From contig NZ_BMCM01000005.1 of the NCBI RefSeq assembly GCF_014635185.1, positions 1 through 64,000 of the forward strand: a DNA stretch of 64,000 bases, in the 5' to 3' direction. This document shows, one piece after another, positions 40,139 to 48,821 of this stretch. The notes under the pieces are model-generated. The model did not search any database. It saw nothing but the letters and a program-made list of their open reading frames with translations, and had not been told where the DNA came from. A program made the translations under genes and the position numbers. Numbering within the stretch: position 1 is the stretch's first letter; each line of letters opens with the position of its first letter. The DNA is from Microbacterium murale. GTDB taxonomy: Bacteria; Actinomycetota; Actinomycetes; Actinomycetales; Microbacteriaceae.

Positions 40139-40160
40139 CCCGTAGGAGAATCCCCCGCCG

Positions 40161-41708
40161 ATGACCGTTCCCGTATCACGCGGCCATAACCCGCTGCGCG
40201 ACCCCGACGACCGTCGCCTCAATCGCATCGCAGGTCCCAGCGCGCTGGTGATCTTCGGTGTGACGGGCGATCTGTCACGCAAGAAGCTCATGCCGGCGGT
40301 GTACGACCTGGCGAACCGAGGGCTGCTGCCTCCCGGTTTCGCCCTGGTCGGCTTCGCCCGACGCGATTGGGAGGATCAGGACTTCGCCGAGGTCGTGTAC
40401 GACGCGGTGAAGAAGCACGCGCGCACCGAGTTCCGCGAGGAGACCTGGCAGCAGCTGCTGCAGGGCATCCGCTTCGTCTCGGGCGAGTTCGACAACCCCG
40501 AGTCGTTCGCGAAGCTGCGCGAGACCGTCGAGAAGCTCGACGTCGAACGCGGCACGATGGGAAACCACGCGTACTACCTGTCGATCCCGCCGAAGTCGTT
40601 CCCCGTCGTCACGAAGCAGCTGAAGGACTCCGGGCTGGTCGGCGAGGACCACGGCGACGAGCGCTGGCGGCGCGTCGTCATCGAGAAGCCCTTCGGCCAC
40701 GATCTCGAATCGGCGCGCGACCTCAATGAGGCGCTCGAGGTCGCGTTCCCCGCAGACGCGATCTTCCGCATCGACCACTACCTCGGCAAGGAGACGGTGC
40801 AGAACATCCTGGCGCTGCGCTTCGCGAACGAGCTGTACGAGCCGATCTGGAACCGCAATTACGTCGATCACGTGCAGATCACGATGGCCGAGGACATCGG
40901 CGTCGGCGGTCGTGCCGGGTACTACGACGGTGTCGGCGCTGCACGGGATGTCATCCAGAACCACCTGCTGCAACTTCTCGCGCTCACCGCGATGGAGGAG
41001 CCGATCAGCCTGAGCGCCGAGCACCTGCGCGCCGAGAAGGAGAAGGTGCTCGCAGCCGTCACCCTTCCCGACGATCTCTCCCTCGCCACAGCACGCGGCC
41101 AGTACGCGGGCGGATGGCAGGGTGGCGAACAGGTCACCGGGTTCCTCGACGAGGACGGGATGGACCCGCACTCCACCACGGAGACCTACGCGGCGATCAG
41201 GCTCGACATCAACACGCGACGCTGGGCCGATGTTCCGTTCTATCTGCGCACCGGCAAGCGTCTGGGTCGCCGCGTCACGGAGATCGCAGTGGTCTTCAAG
41301 CGCGCCCCGCAACATCTGTTCGGACGCTCGAACACGGCTGAACTCGGTCAGAACGCCCTCGTCATCCGGGTTCAGCCCGATGAGGGAGTGACGATCCGGT
41401 TCGGATCCAAGGTCCCGGGTGCGGGAAGCAACGTCCGCGATGTGACGATGGACTTCGGATACGGCCACGCCTTCACCGAGGCGAGCCCCGAGGCGTACGA
41501 GCGGCTCATCCTGGACGTGCTCCTCGGTGACCCGCCGCTGTTCCCACGCCACGAAGAGGTCGAACTGTCCTGGAAGATCCTCGACCCCGTCGAGAAGTAC
41601 TGGGCATCGCAGAAGACACCGGTGGAGCAGTACGCCCCCGGTTCGTGGGGCCCGGCATCCGCCGATGCCCTTCTGGCCCGCGACGGACGAGTCTGGAGAC
41701 GACCGTGA
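40161..41708 (+). CDS. zwf: Glucose-6-phosphate 1-dehydrogenase
   Basis: 515 residues. NADP-binding ALVIFGVTGDLSRKKLMPAV near residue 29 (GxxGDLxxKK) and the active-site RIDHYLGKETVQNILALRFAN-type segment (key residues in RIDHYLGKE near 203). VIEKPFGHDLESA is also conserved. It performs the first oxidative step and makes NADPH. It begins 22 bp after pgi with GTAGGAGAAT ahead of ATG. OpcA, encoded next, is an assembly or activity factor for this enzyme. Confidence 0.97.
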   Translation: MTVPVSRGHNPLRDPDDRRLNRIAGPSALVIFGVTGDLSRKKLMPAVYDLANRGLLPPGFALVGFARRDWEDQDFAEVVYDAVKKHARTEFREETWQQLLQGIRFVSGEFDNPESFAKLRETVEKLDVERGTMGNHAYYLSIPPKSFPVVTKQLKDSGLVGEDHGDERWRRVVIEKPFGHDLESARDLNEALEVAFPADAIFRIDHYLGKETVQNILALRFANELYEPIWNRNYVDHVQITMAEDIGVGGRAGYYDGVGAARDVIQNHLLQLLALTAMEEPISLSAEHLRAEKEKVLAAVTLPDDLSLATARGQYAGGWQGGEQVTGFLDEDGMDPHSTTETYAAIRLDINTRRWADVPFYLRTGKRLGRRVTEIAVVFKRAPQHLFGRSNTAELGQNALVIRVQPDEGVTIRFGSKVPGAGSNVRDVTMDFGYGHAFTEASPEAYERLILDVLLGDPPLFPRHEEVELSWKILDPVEKYWASQKTPVEQYAPGSWGPASADALLARDGRVWRRP

Positions 41709-42640
41709 TCATCGACCTTCCCGACACGACCGTCAGCCAGGTCGCCAAGCAGCTCGTCAAACTGCGTGAAGAGGGCGGCGCCGTGGCTCTCGGCCGCGTG
41801 CTTACGCTGGTCATCGCCGCCCGCGAAGAGGTCGCAGAAGAGGCGATCGAGGCGGCGAACGACGCATCCCGTGAGCATCCGATGCGCGTGATCGTCCTCA
41901 CCGAACGCGACGGCGAAGCGCGTCTCGACGCCCAGATCCGTGTCGGCGGCGACGCCGGCGCGAGCGAGGTCGTCGTACTCCGTGCCGACGGTGAGGCGGC
42001 CAGCAATCAGGAGAGCCTGCTCACCGGTCTTCTGCTGCCGGATGCCCCGGTCGTCGCCTGGTGGCCGGACAACGCTCCGGAGGAGCCGTCAGCCACCCCG
42101 CTCGGACGCATCGCCCAGCGTCGTATCACCGACGCCGCCACCGCCAAGGACGTGCGTGCGCAGATCGAGTCGCTCGGGCGTTCCCACGCCCCCGGCGACA
42201 CCGACCTCGCGTGGACCCGTCTCACGTACTGGCGCGAGCAGCTCGCGGCAGTGCTCGACCAGCCGCCGTTCGAAGAGGTCACGGCCGTGGAGGTGCGAGG
42301 TGCGGCCTCGTCGCCGTCCACGGCACTGCTCGCTGCATGGCTCCAGCTCGCCCTCGACGTTCCGGTGCGATGGGCGTACGAGAAGCGCGATGAATGGGAC
42401 GAAGGCATCAAGTCGGTTCGTCTCAGCCGTGCGAGCGGGGACATCATGCTGGAGCGTCCTGTCCCCGGCGATGCCGTCCTGACACAGCCCGGTCAGCCGA
42501 ACCACGATCTGCATCTGCCGCGCCGCACTCTGAGGGAGTGCCTGGCGGAGGAGTTGCGCCGTCTTGATCCCGACGTCCTGTACGGTCGAGTGATCACCGA
42601 GGGCTGGGAGAAGCTGGGTCCGCCCGAGACCGGAGAGTGA
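41705..42640 (+). CDS. opcA: Glucose-6-phosphate dehydrogenase assembly protein OpcA
   Basis: 311 residues from GTG 41705, overlapping the zwf stop. The start VIIDLPDTTVSQVAKQLVKL and LLPDAPVVAWWPDNAPEEPS, then DLAWTRLTYWREQLAAVLDQ, are diagnostic of OpcA, the redox-sensitive partner of Zwf in actinobacteria and cyanobacteria. It follows zwf in nearly all such genomes. The stop is adjacent to the pgl start. Confidence 0.95.
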   Translation: MIIDLPDTTVSQVAKQLVKLREEGGAVALGRVLTLVIAAREEVAEEAIEAANDASREHPMRVIVLTERDGEARLDAQIRVGGDAGASEVVVLRADGEAASNQESLLTGLLLPDAPVVAWWPDNAPEEPSATPLGRIAQRRITDAATAKDVRAQIESLGRSHAPGDTDLAWTRLTYWREQLAAVLDQPPFEEVTAVEVRGAASSPSTALLAAWLQLALDVPVRWAYEKRDEWDEGIKSVRLSRASGDIMLERPVPGDAVLTQPGQPNHDLHLPRRTLRECLAEELRRLDPDVLYGRVITEGWEKLGPPETGE

Positions 42641-42645
42641 ACGAC

Positions 42646-43425
42646 ATGCAGGCATCATCCGCCGAGAAGCTGGTCGTCGTCGAGCCGACGCCGTCCGCTC
42701 TCGCCGACCGGGTCGCGCAGGCGTTCCTCACGCGGGTGAAGGCTCGGACGAAGAACGGCCGGACCGCGCATGTCGCCCTCACCGGCGGATCGATGGGCAG
42801 CACGGTTCTTCGCGCTGTCGCCGCACATCCGAAGGTGAACCGCATCGACTGGTCGCTGGTGCACTTCTGGTGGGGTGATGAGCGATTCGTCGCTCGCGAC
42901 GATCGGGATCGAAACGCCCTGCAATCGCGTGAAGCGCTGCTGGATCACATCACGGTGCCTGCGGAGAACATCCATGAGGTCGCCGGCTCCGACAGCGGTC
43001 TCTCACTCGATGAGGCCGCCGAGGCGTACGCCGCGGAGCTCGCGAAGTTCGGCGACGAGGAACATGCCTGGCCGTCGTTCGCGGTGTGCTTCCTCGGCGT
43101 CGGTCCCGACGGTCACATCGCCTCGCTGTTCCCGGATCGCTCTGAGGTCACCGAGACGGATGCCGCGGTGCTGCCCGTTCGCGACTCTCCGAAGCCGCCG
43201 CCGGAGCGGGTCACGCTGACCCGCCCGGTGATCAACTCCTCCAAGCGCGTCTGGCTGGTTCTCACCGGTGCAGACAAAGCCTCAGCGCTCGGGCTCGCAC
43301 TCGCGGGCGCGAGCTACACGAACGTGCCCGCAGCGGGCGCCAAGGGACGCAAGCGCACGATCTTCTTCGTCGATCAGGCTGCTGCGTCGGAGGTCTCCGA
43401 AGACCTCATCGAACAGGTCTACTGA
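42646..43425 (+). CDS. pgl: 6-phosphogluconolactonase
   Basis: 259 residues. GlcN6P-isomerase/6PGL fold: HVALTGGSMGSTVLRAV near residue 46, HFWWGDERFVARDDRDRN near 80 and FLGVGPDGHIASLFPD near 150. It hydrolyses the lactone formed by Zwf. I chose ATG 42646, which has GGAGAG 8 nt upstream; GTG 42637, overlapping the opcA stop, would add three residues. It ends the pentose phosphate operon and overlaps the convergent transporter gene by 7 bp. Confidence 0.95.
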   Translation: MQASSAEKLVVVEPTPSALADRVAQAFLTRVKARTKNGRTAHVALTGGSMGSTVLRAVAAHPKVNRIDWSLVHFWWGDERFVARDDRDRNALQSREALLDHITVPAENIHEVAGSDSGLSLDEAAEAYAAELAKFGDEEHAWPSFAVCFLGVGPDGHIASLFPDRSEVTETDAAVLPVRDSPKPPPERVTLTRPVINSSKRVWLVLTGADKASALGLALAGASYTNVPAAGAKGRKRTIFFVDQAAASEVSEDLIEQVY

Positions 43426-44516
43426 TCGCTGCTCTCCACCCCTGGGCCGTACTCGGTTCCTGGGCGCGTGGCGCCTGAGCCTTTGGATGTGTCCGAGGCG
43501 GACGTGTCAGAGTTGGACGGGCCAGAGGCGGACGTGTCAGAGGCGTCGCTCCCCCGGACGATGCCGAGTTCCTGGCTCTCGCTGAGCACCTGCGGGTGAT
43601 ACCTGGCGAGCCCGACCACTCCCCAGATCGCGATCGCCCCGGCGAGGCCGAAGCAGACCAGCACCCATGGCGGGGCGGCCGCGGCTTCGCCGAGCACGAG
43701 CATCCCGATCAGAACCGCGATCATCGGATCGACCACGGTCAATCCGGCGATCACGAGGTCGGGCGGGCCCGAGCTGTATGCGGTCTGGACGAAGTAGGCA
43801 CCGACGGCGGATGCGGCCACCAGGGCGATCACGCACACCAGCGTCACCCAGTCGAATTCCCCGGCCTGCACGCGCTTGATGACGGCCTTGGCCAGCGTCG
43901 CGACGAAGCCGTAGAGGATGCCGGCGCCGACGACGTAGAAGAGAGCCCGCATCCGGTGGCGCAGGATCAGCCAGAATCCGCCGAGAACGATGATCACGAC
44001 CAGCAGGATCGCGAGGATCACGAAGAGCTCGCGATCGGTGATCTCCTGCTCAACGGCGAACAGTGCCGCGAAGATGACGAAGATGAAGATGCCGCCCACG
44101 CACGCGCCTATGGCTATGAGCGACTTCCTGGTGGGCGTGTGCCCTGAGACACGGGCGTTGAGCAGGGTGGTGATCACGAGTGCGATCGCGCCGAGCGGCT
44201 GGACGACGATGAGCGGCGCAGCGGAGAGTGCCGCGAGCTGGCAGACGATCGCAAGGCCCAACATGAGCGTGCCGAGGATCCATGACGGCCTGGTCAACAG
44301 TCGTTTGAGCTGGTCGACGCTCAGACCGTTCGCTCCGTCTGCGCCGCTGAGGCGCTCGACCTTCTCGACGCCGCGGTGCTGGTACTGCGCTCCGAGCGAC
44401 ATGAACACCGCGCCCGCGAGCGCCAACGGAATGCCGAGCAGCAGCGCAGGGTTCTGGAAGACGCCGACGAGCTGGTTGCCGACATCCGTCTCTGCCATCC
44501 ACACGCCCGCGCTCAC
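43419..44516 (-). CDS. DMT family transporter (NIPA/EamA-like) with repetitive tail
   Basis: 365 residues. Nine to ten helices; FQNPALLLGIPLALAGAVFM, RPSWILGTLMLGLAIVCQLA and SAAPLIVVQPLGAIALVITT resemble NIPA-type magnesium transporters within the DMT superfamily. The substrate is uncertain. The C-terminal 45 residues are hydrophilic and repetitive (SDTSASGPSNSDTSASDTS), encoded by an 18-bp direct repeat. The ATG at 44516 may be replaced by M7 (MAETDVGNQLVG). It is a single-gene unit between the pgl and def genes. Confidence 0.8.
   Translation of the reverse strand: MSAGVWMAETDVGNQLVGVFQNPALLLGIPLALAGAVFMSLGAQYQHRGVEKVERLSGADGANGLSVDQLKRLLTRPSWILGTLMLGLAIVCQLAALSAAPLIVVQPLGAIALVITTLLNARVSGHTPTRKSLIAIGACVGGIFIFVIFAALFAVEQEITDRELFVILAILLVVIIVLGGFWLILRHRMRALFYVVGAGILYGFVATLAKAVIKRVQAGEFDWVTLVCVIALVAASAVGAYFVQTAYSSGPPDLVIAGLTVVDPMIAVLIGMLVLGEAAAAPPWVLVCFGLAGAIAIWGVVGLARYHPQVLSESQELGIVRGSDASDTSASGPSNSDTSASDTSKGSGATRPGTEYGPGVESSDQ
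43495..43542. repeat. 18-bp tandem repeat inside the transporter tail
   Basis: GAGGCGGACGTGTCAGAG occurs at 43495-43512 and again at 43525-43542 with a 30-bp period, giving two copies of the SDTSAS peptide. Such a repeat can change copy number by slippage and alter tail length. Confidence 0.75.
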
Positions 44517-44559
44517 ACTGAAACACTACCTGGCACAAGGCGCACAGTAGGGTTGTGGC

Positions 44560-45126
44560 GTGGCTGTTCTACCGATTCGCATCATGGGCGACACCGTTCT
44601 GCATTCCCCCGCATCGCCCGTCGCAGAGATCGATGACGAGGTCCGCACTCTCGTCGCCGACATGTTCGAGACCATGGACACGGCCCCTGGGGTCGGCCTC
44701 GCCGCCCCCCAGGTCGGAGTGCCCCTTCGCATCTACACGTATTCGTATGTGGATGATGACGACCAGCCGTGGCGCGGCGTGCTCATCAACCCGGTGCTGT
44801 GGATGTCTCCCCCCGAGCCCGGAGCCCCCGACCCGGACGAGGAGTCCGAGGGCTGCTTGTCGTTTCCGGGTGAGCGGTTCCCGCTGCGTCGTGCCGACCG
44901 CGTGCTGGTGACCGGTCTCGATCTGGACGGCGCGGCAGTGCGCATCGAGGTGGACGGCTGGCGGGCCCGCATCATGCAGCACGAGTTCGATCATCTCGAC
45001 GGCATCCTCTACATCGACCGGCTGTCCGACAGTGATTGGAAGACGGTCCAGAAGATCGCGCGCAAGCGCGGATGGGGCAAGCCCGGTGCGAGCTGGATGC
45101 CCGGAATCGACGATCTCGAGGCCTGA
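44560..45126 (+). CDS. def: Peptide deformylase
   Basis: 188 residues. The three motifs are present: GVGLAAPQVG near residue 48, EGCLSFPGE with the metal-binding Cys near 105 (Phe in place of the more usual Ser or Ile), and QHEFDHLDGILY with the two metal His and catalytic Glu near 144. It removes the formyl group from nascent peptides before Map acts. The start is GTG 44560; TAGGGT lies 6 nt upstream and there is no ribosome site, the leaderless arrangement seen elsewhere in this window. Confidence 0.95.
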   Translation: MAVLPIRIMGDTVLHSPASPVAEIDDEVRTLVADMFETMDTAPGVGLAAPQVGVPLRIYTYSYVDDDDQPWRGVLINPVLWMSPPEPGAPDPDEESEGCLSFPGERFPLRRADRVLVTGLDLDGAAVRIEVDGWRARIMQHEFDHLDGILYIDRLSDSDWKTVQKIARKRGWGKPGASWMPGIDDLEA

Positions 45127-45244
45127 GCGCGTACAGCTTCTGCATAACCCATTCAAAGTTGCGTCTCAGGTTCAGTGTTAGTACCGTTCCGGTGGGGCGG
45201 GCCATCGGTGTCCGTTGAAGACAATTCCTCGGAGGGGAACTCAC

Positions 45245-45787
45245 ATGATGAAACTGCGCAACCGGCGCGCGCTCGCACTGGCAGGAACGGCCGTTGCGCT
45301 CAGCATCGCCCTCAGCGGCTGCAGCGCGCTCAACGACCTCATCGTGGGCGGCGCCAACGACGCTCAGCGCGATGAAGAGACCGGCGAGGTCACCGAGGGC
45401 TCGAACATCGACATCTTCTCCCTCAAGGTCGGCGACTGCATGCCGGCGAGCGACACCTCCGGCGAGATCACCGATGCCGATGTCGTTCCGTGCTCCGAGC
45501 CGCACGCGGACGAGGTCTTCTTCGAGTTCGAACTCGCCGAAGGCGACCTTCCGACCGATGACGAGATCACCGCAGAGGTCGAGGCGCAGTGCGTCCCCGC
45601 CTTCAGCGAATTCGTCGGCATCGACTACTACGACTCCACCCTCGACTTCTGGTGGCTCACCCCCACCGAGGACACCTGGACGCAGGCTGACGACCGTCTC
45701 GTGCAGTGCGTGATCTACGAGCCCGACCCCGCGGACCCGCAGGCTTCGCTCGAAGTCACCGGCACGCTCAAGGGCGCCGCGCGCTGA
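45245..45787 (+). CDS. Septum-formation family lipoprotein
   Basis: 180 residues from ATG 45245, after CTCGGAGGGGAACTC. A lipoprotein signal peptide (RRALALAGTAVALSIALSGC) ends in the lipobox LSGC, so the mature protein is probably anchored outside. The body has FSLKVGDCMPASD, VVPCSEPHADEVFFEFEL and LVQCVIYEPD with paired cysteines, matching the actinobacterial 'septum formation' (Septum_form) domain. The name comes from a family member linked to septation; the function here is not known. A strong terminator follows. Confidence 0.85.
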   Translation: MMKLRNRRALALAGTAVALSIALSGCSALNDLIVGGANDAQRDEETGEVTEGSNIDIFSLKVGDCMPASDTSGEITDADVVPCSEPHADEVFFEFELAEGDLPTDDEITAEVEAQCVPAFSEFVGIDYYDSTLDFWWLTPTEDTWTQADDRLVQCVIYEPDPADPQASLEVTGTLKGAAR

Positions 45788-45801
45788 TCAGCCGCTGATG
45801 C

Positions 45802-45841
45802 GCACGAGAGGCTTCGCCCGATCGGGCGAAGCCTCTTGTGC
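45802..45841 (+). terminator. Rho-independent terminator after the septum-formation gene
   Basis: Near-perfect long stem GCACGAGAGGCTTCGCCC / GGGCGAAGCCTCTTGTGC with a GATC loop (one G-T mismatch), 14 bp after the stop codon. Confidence 0.85.
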
Positions 45842-45945
45842 GTTGCGGAACGTCGCGATCGAAGTCGATGGGAGGTTCTCGCACGTTCCGAACATCGCAC
45901 GCGTGCGAATAGCTCCCATCGGTCGCGGGATCGCCCGCAAAACGA

Positions 45946-45974
45946 AGAAGGCCCCGTGCAAGACGGGGCCTTCT
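45946..45974 (-). terminator. Rho-independent terminator after tRNA-Asn
   Basis: A 12-bp perfect stem AGAAGGCCCCGT/ACGGGGCCTTCT with a 5-nt loop, 8 bp beyond the 3' end of the tRNA. On the minus strand it is followed by TCGTTTTG. Confidence 0.85.
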
Positions 45975-45981
45975 GTGCTGG

Positions 45982-46054
45982 CTCCCCAAATTGGACTCGA
46001 ACCAATAACCTGCCGATTAACAGTCGGCTGCTCTGCCAATTGAGCTATTGGGGA
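45982..46054 (-). tRNA. tRNA-Asn (anticodon GTT)
   Basis: Read on the minus strand: acceptor TCCCCAA/TTGGGGA, D-arm with GGCAGAGC-type loop, anticodon stem CCGACTGTTAATCGG with GTT at its centre, and T-loop GGTTCGAGTCC. The discriminator is G and the CCA is encoded in the genome (45979-45981). The cloverleaf is complete and the anticodon reads Asn codons AAC/AAU. Confidence 0.96.
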
Positions 46055-46148
46055 TCAGGCGTCGTCGCCGAAGCAACTCCACAATCTTAGCAAACACCCG
46101 AGGGTGGTCGTGACACTCGCCGCTTCCCTCGGGCGTGTCGAACAGGGA

Positions 46149-46925
46149 TCAGCGGCCGAGCGAATCCGCCTCGCCATTGGGCACCCAGAGCAGGTCCTTC
46201 CCCACCCCTCGCGCCACCACATGACCGGCACGCAGCATCAGGGTCTCGGCATTGAGCTCACGGATGAAAGCCGCATCGTTCGTGACGAGCAGCGCTCCCA
46301 TCCCCTGCTCCTTGCGGCGCCGGGTGATCGCGTCGAACACCACCGGCCGCACTTCGAGATCGAGATTCGCGAGCGGTTCATCGGCGATGAGCACTCGAGG
46401 CTCGAGGACGAAGGCTCGTGCTATCGCGACTCGCTGACGCATCCCGGCGCTGAGTTCGTACGGGAACTTCGCCGCTGTGCCGAGCGGCAGGTGCAGTTCG
46501 TCCAGCAGCGTGGCGATGCGGATCGAGAGCGCCTTGCTGTTGACGCGCTTCTCGCGGATGAGGATCGGCTCAGCGATCACCTCGCTCACCGTGAGCGTCG
46601 GCGGAAGATCAGCGCCGGCCCCCTGCGGAATGAAGCCGGTGAGATATGTCAGCTCGCGGTGCCGGCGACCGGGCTTTCGCACGTTCACACCGCAGACCTC
46701 GGCGGTGCCGCCGACGATGCGCACCGATGGGTCCGTGGAACCCGCGAGCGCAGCGACCAGCGTGGATTTGCCGGATCCGGTGGGACCGGCGACGCAGATC
46801 AGGTCGCCGGGAGCGAGGGCGAACGTGACTCCGTCGACGGCGCGCGTGGGAGCTCCGTGCCCGATGCGATCTATGACCAGATCGAAGCAGTCGATCACGT
46901 TCGAGGAGTGTTGCCTTCGGGACAT
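46149..46925 (-). CDS. ABC transporter ATP-binding protein (solitary)
   Basis: 258 residues from ATG 46925, which has GGAGG 9 nt upstream; ATG 46934 would sit directly on that ribosome site. Walker A GPTGSGKSTLV, Q-loop GFIPQGAGADLPP, signature YELSAGMRQRVAIARAF and Walker B VLIADEPLANLD are complete. The arrangement resembles oligopeptide/nickel (Dpp/Opp) or ECF-type ATPases. No permease or binding protein gene is adjacent, so the partner is encoded elsewhere or has been lost. It lies between tRNA-Asn and dnaG. Confidence 0.82.
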   Translation of the reverse strand: MSRRQHSSNVIDCFDLVIDRIGHGAPTRAVDGVTFALAPGDLICVAGPTGSGKSTLVAALAGSTDPSVRIVGGTAEVCGVNVRKPGRRHRELTYLTGFIPQGAGADLPPTLTVSEVIAEPILIREKRVNSKALSIRIATLLDELHLPLGTAAKFPYELSAGMRQRVAIARAFVLEPRVLIADEPLANLDLEVRPVVFDAITRRRKEQGMGALLVTNDAAFIRELNAETLMLRAGHVVARGVGKDLLWVPNGEADSLGR

Positions 46926-46961
46926 GGGTTCCATCCTCCCCCGAAACGGCGCGGTGGCCCG

Positions 46962-48821
46962 TTACGACTCGGTGAAGCGCTGGCGCTCGATGTCGAGATC
47001 GCGCAGTCTCATGCGTAATGCCCGACCGCCGTCCGAGTCCGCAGGCACTCTCTGCACCGCGCCGAGCAGCTCGTTCTTCTCCCGATCGAGGTTGCGCAGG
47101 ATCATGCGCCGGAACAGATCCGCCGTCGATCTCGCCGCGCCCTCCTCATCTCGTGCCGGGAACGGCGACATGAGCAGCTCCCCGGCGAGTGAGCGATACG
47201 GCTCGCGGACCGCGTTGACAGCATCCATCGACCATCCGACGCGCGTGCGGTCAGGTGCGGCCACGACGACCTCGCGGATCGCCTCCAGCGCCGGGTGACG
47301 GAACGGCACCTCGAGCGCGCGCGCCAGCGTGGCCTCATCGATCTGATGCCCGTACTGCAGGGCTCCCATCATCGCGCCGCGCTCGAGTGCGACGTCTGCC
47401 GTGCGCGGCAGGCTCGCCAGCGTCACCGGCGCGACCGCCGCCGGATCCGAACTCGGCGGCGCGGCCTCTGCCGATTCGCGTCGTGCAGGAGCGTGGCTCG
47501 CTCCGCGCGCAGCACGCTCCACCTCCGCGCGCACCTCGGTCGGGTCCATACCCAGACGTCGTGCGAGTACCCGCTCGTACCCTGGGCGCAGCAGGCGATC
47601 GCGGATCTCGGCGACGATCGGGGCCGCGGCGCGCAGCGCGCCGACCTGCCCCTCGACGGTGGCGAGATCGAAACCGCCGAGCCTGCGGTCGATCGCGAAT
47701 TCGAACATCGGCACCTTGGCTTCCATGAGCCCGCGCACCGCGGCGTCGCCGCGCTGGAGGCGCAGATCGCACGGGTCGAGACCATTCGGAGCAACGGCGA
47801 CGAAAGTCTGGGCGTTGAAGCGGTCGTCCTCGGTGAAGGCGCGCAGCGCCGCCTTCTGGCCCGCCTCGTCGCCGTCGAACGTGAAGACGACCTCTCCCGA
47901 GGCGTTGTCGTCGCCCATCACACGTCGCAGAACCTTGATGTGCTCCGCGCCGAACGCCGTGCCACAGGTCGCGACAGCTGTCGTCAGACCCGCAAGGTGG
48001 CACGCCATGACGTCGGTGTACCCCTCGACGACCACGACGCGCCGCGGGTCACCACGAGAGATGTCGCGCTTGGCCAGGTCGAGCCCGTAGAGCACCTGGG
48101 CCTTCTTGTAGATGATCGTCTCGGGGGTGTTCAGATACTTCGGCCCCTGGTCGTCGTCATAGAGCTTGCGTGCGCCGAAGCCGATGGTCTGCCCGGTCAC
48201 ATCGCGGATCGGCCAGACCAGGCGGCCGCGGAATCTGTCGTACACCCCGCGCTGTCCCTGTGACACGAGTCCTGCGGCGAGCAGTTCGTCGCGGGTGAAT
48301 CCCTGCGCGGTGAGGGCCTTCATCATCCCCTCCCATCCGCGCGGCGCATAGCCGACGCCGAAATGGGCTGCGGCCCCTGCATCGAAGCCGCGTTCTCCGA
48401 GGAACTTCCGCCCGGTCTCCGCTTCGGCGGACAGCAGTTGGCCGCGGAAGAACTCGGCAGCTGCGGTGTTCGCCGCATACAGGCGGCTGCGGCCGCTGTT
48501 CTCCGGTGCAGACCCGCCGTCCTCGTAGTGCAGGGTGTACCCGATGCGGCCCGCGAGACGCTCGACCGCTTCGGTGAAACTGACGTGATCCATCTCCCGC
48601 AGGAACGAGTACACGTCGCCGGATTCTCCGCAGCCGAAGCAGTGGTAATAACCCACCTGCGGGCGCACGTGGAAGCTGGGACTCTTCTCGTCGTGGAAGG
48701 GACACAGTCCCTTGAGGGAACCGACACCGGCGGACTTCAGCGCGACGCGTTCTCCGACGATGTCGCCGATGTTGGTACGCGATTTGACCTCGTCGACGTC
48801 TGCCTGTCGGATCCTCGGCAT
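46962..48821 (-). CDS. dnaG: DNA primase
   Basis: 619 residues. The CHC2 zinc finger ligands are Cys40, His43, Cys61 and Cys64 (LCPFHDEKSPSF, HCFGCGESGDV). The Toprim catalytic core has VVVVEGYTDVMAC and FTFDGDEAGQKAAL, and the RNA-polymerase domain has GRLVWPIRDVTGQTIGFGAR. The C-terminal third binds the replicative helicase. It lays RNA primers for replication. ATG 48821 (MPRIRQADVDEVK) overlaps the dgt stop; a longer frame upstream is not homologous. Confidence 0.97.
   Translation of the reverse strand: MPRIRQADVDEVKSRTNIGDIVGERVALKSAGVGSLKGLCPFHDEKSPSFHVRPQVGYYHCFGCGESGDVYSFLREMDHVSFTEAVERLAGRIGYTLHYEDGGSAPENSGRSRLYAANTAAAEFFRGQLLSAEAETGRKFLGERGFDAGAAAHFGVGYAPRGWEGMMKALTAQGFTRDELLAAGLVSQGQRGVYDRFRGRLVWPIRDVTGQTIGFGARKLYDDDQGPKYLNTPETIIYKKAQVLYGLDLAKRDISRGDPRRVVVVEGYTDVMACHLAGLTTAVATCGTAFGAEHIKVLRRVMGDDNASGEVVFTFDGDEAGQKAALRAFTEDDRFNAQTFVAVAPNGLDPCDLRLQRGDAAVRGLMEAKVPMFEFAIDRRLGGFDLATVEGQVGALRAAAPIVAEIRDRLLRPGYERVLARRLGMDPTEVRAEVERAARGASHAPARRESAEAAPPSSDPAAVAPVTLASLPRTADVALERGAMMGALQYGHQIDEATLARALEVPFRHPALEAIREVVVAAPDRTRVGWSMDAVNAVREPYRSLAGELLMSPFPARDEEGAARSTADLFRRMILRNLDREKNELLGAVQRVPADSDGGRALRMRLRDLDIERQRFTES

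Noticed and set aside
38375-40291. 638-codon open frame antisense to pgi
   Set aside because: Arg/Asp-rich shadow created by GC-rich codons of pgi; no family motif or ribosome site, and the sense frame is clearly Pgi.
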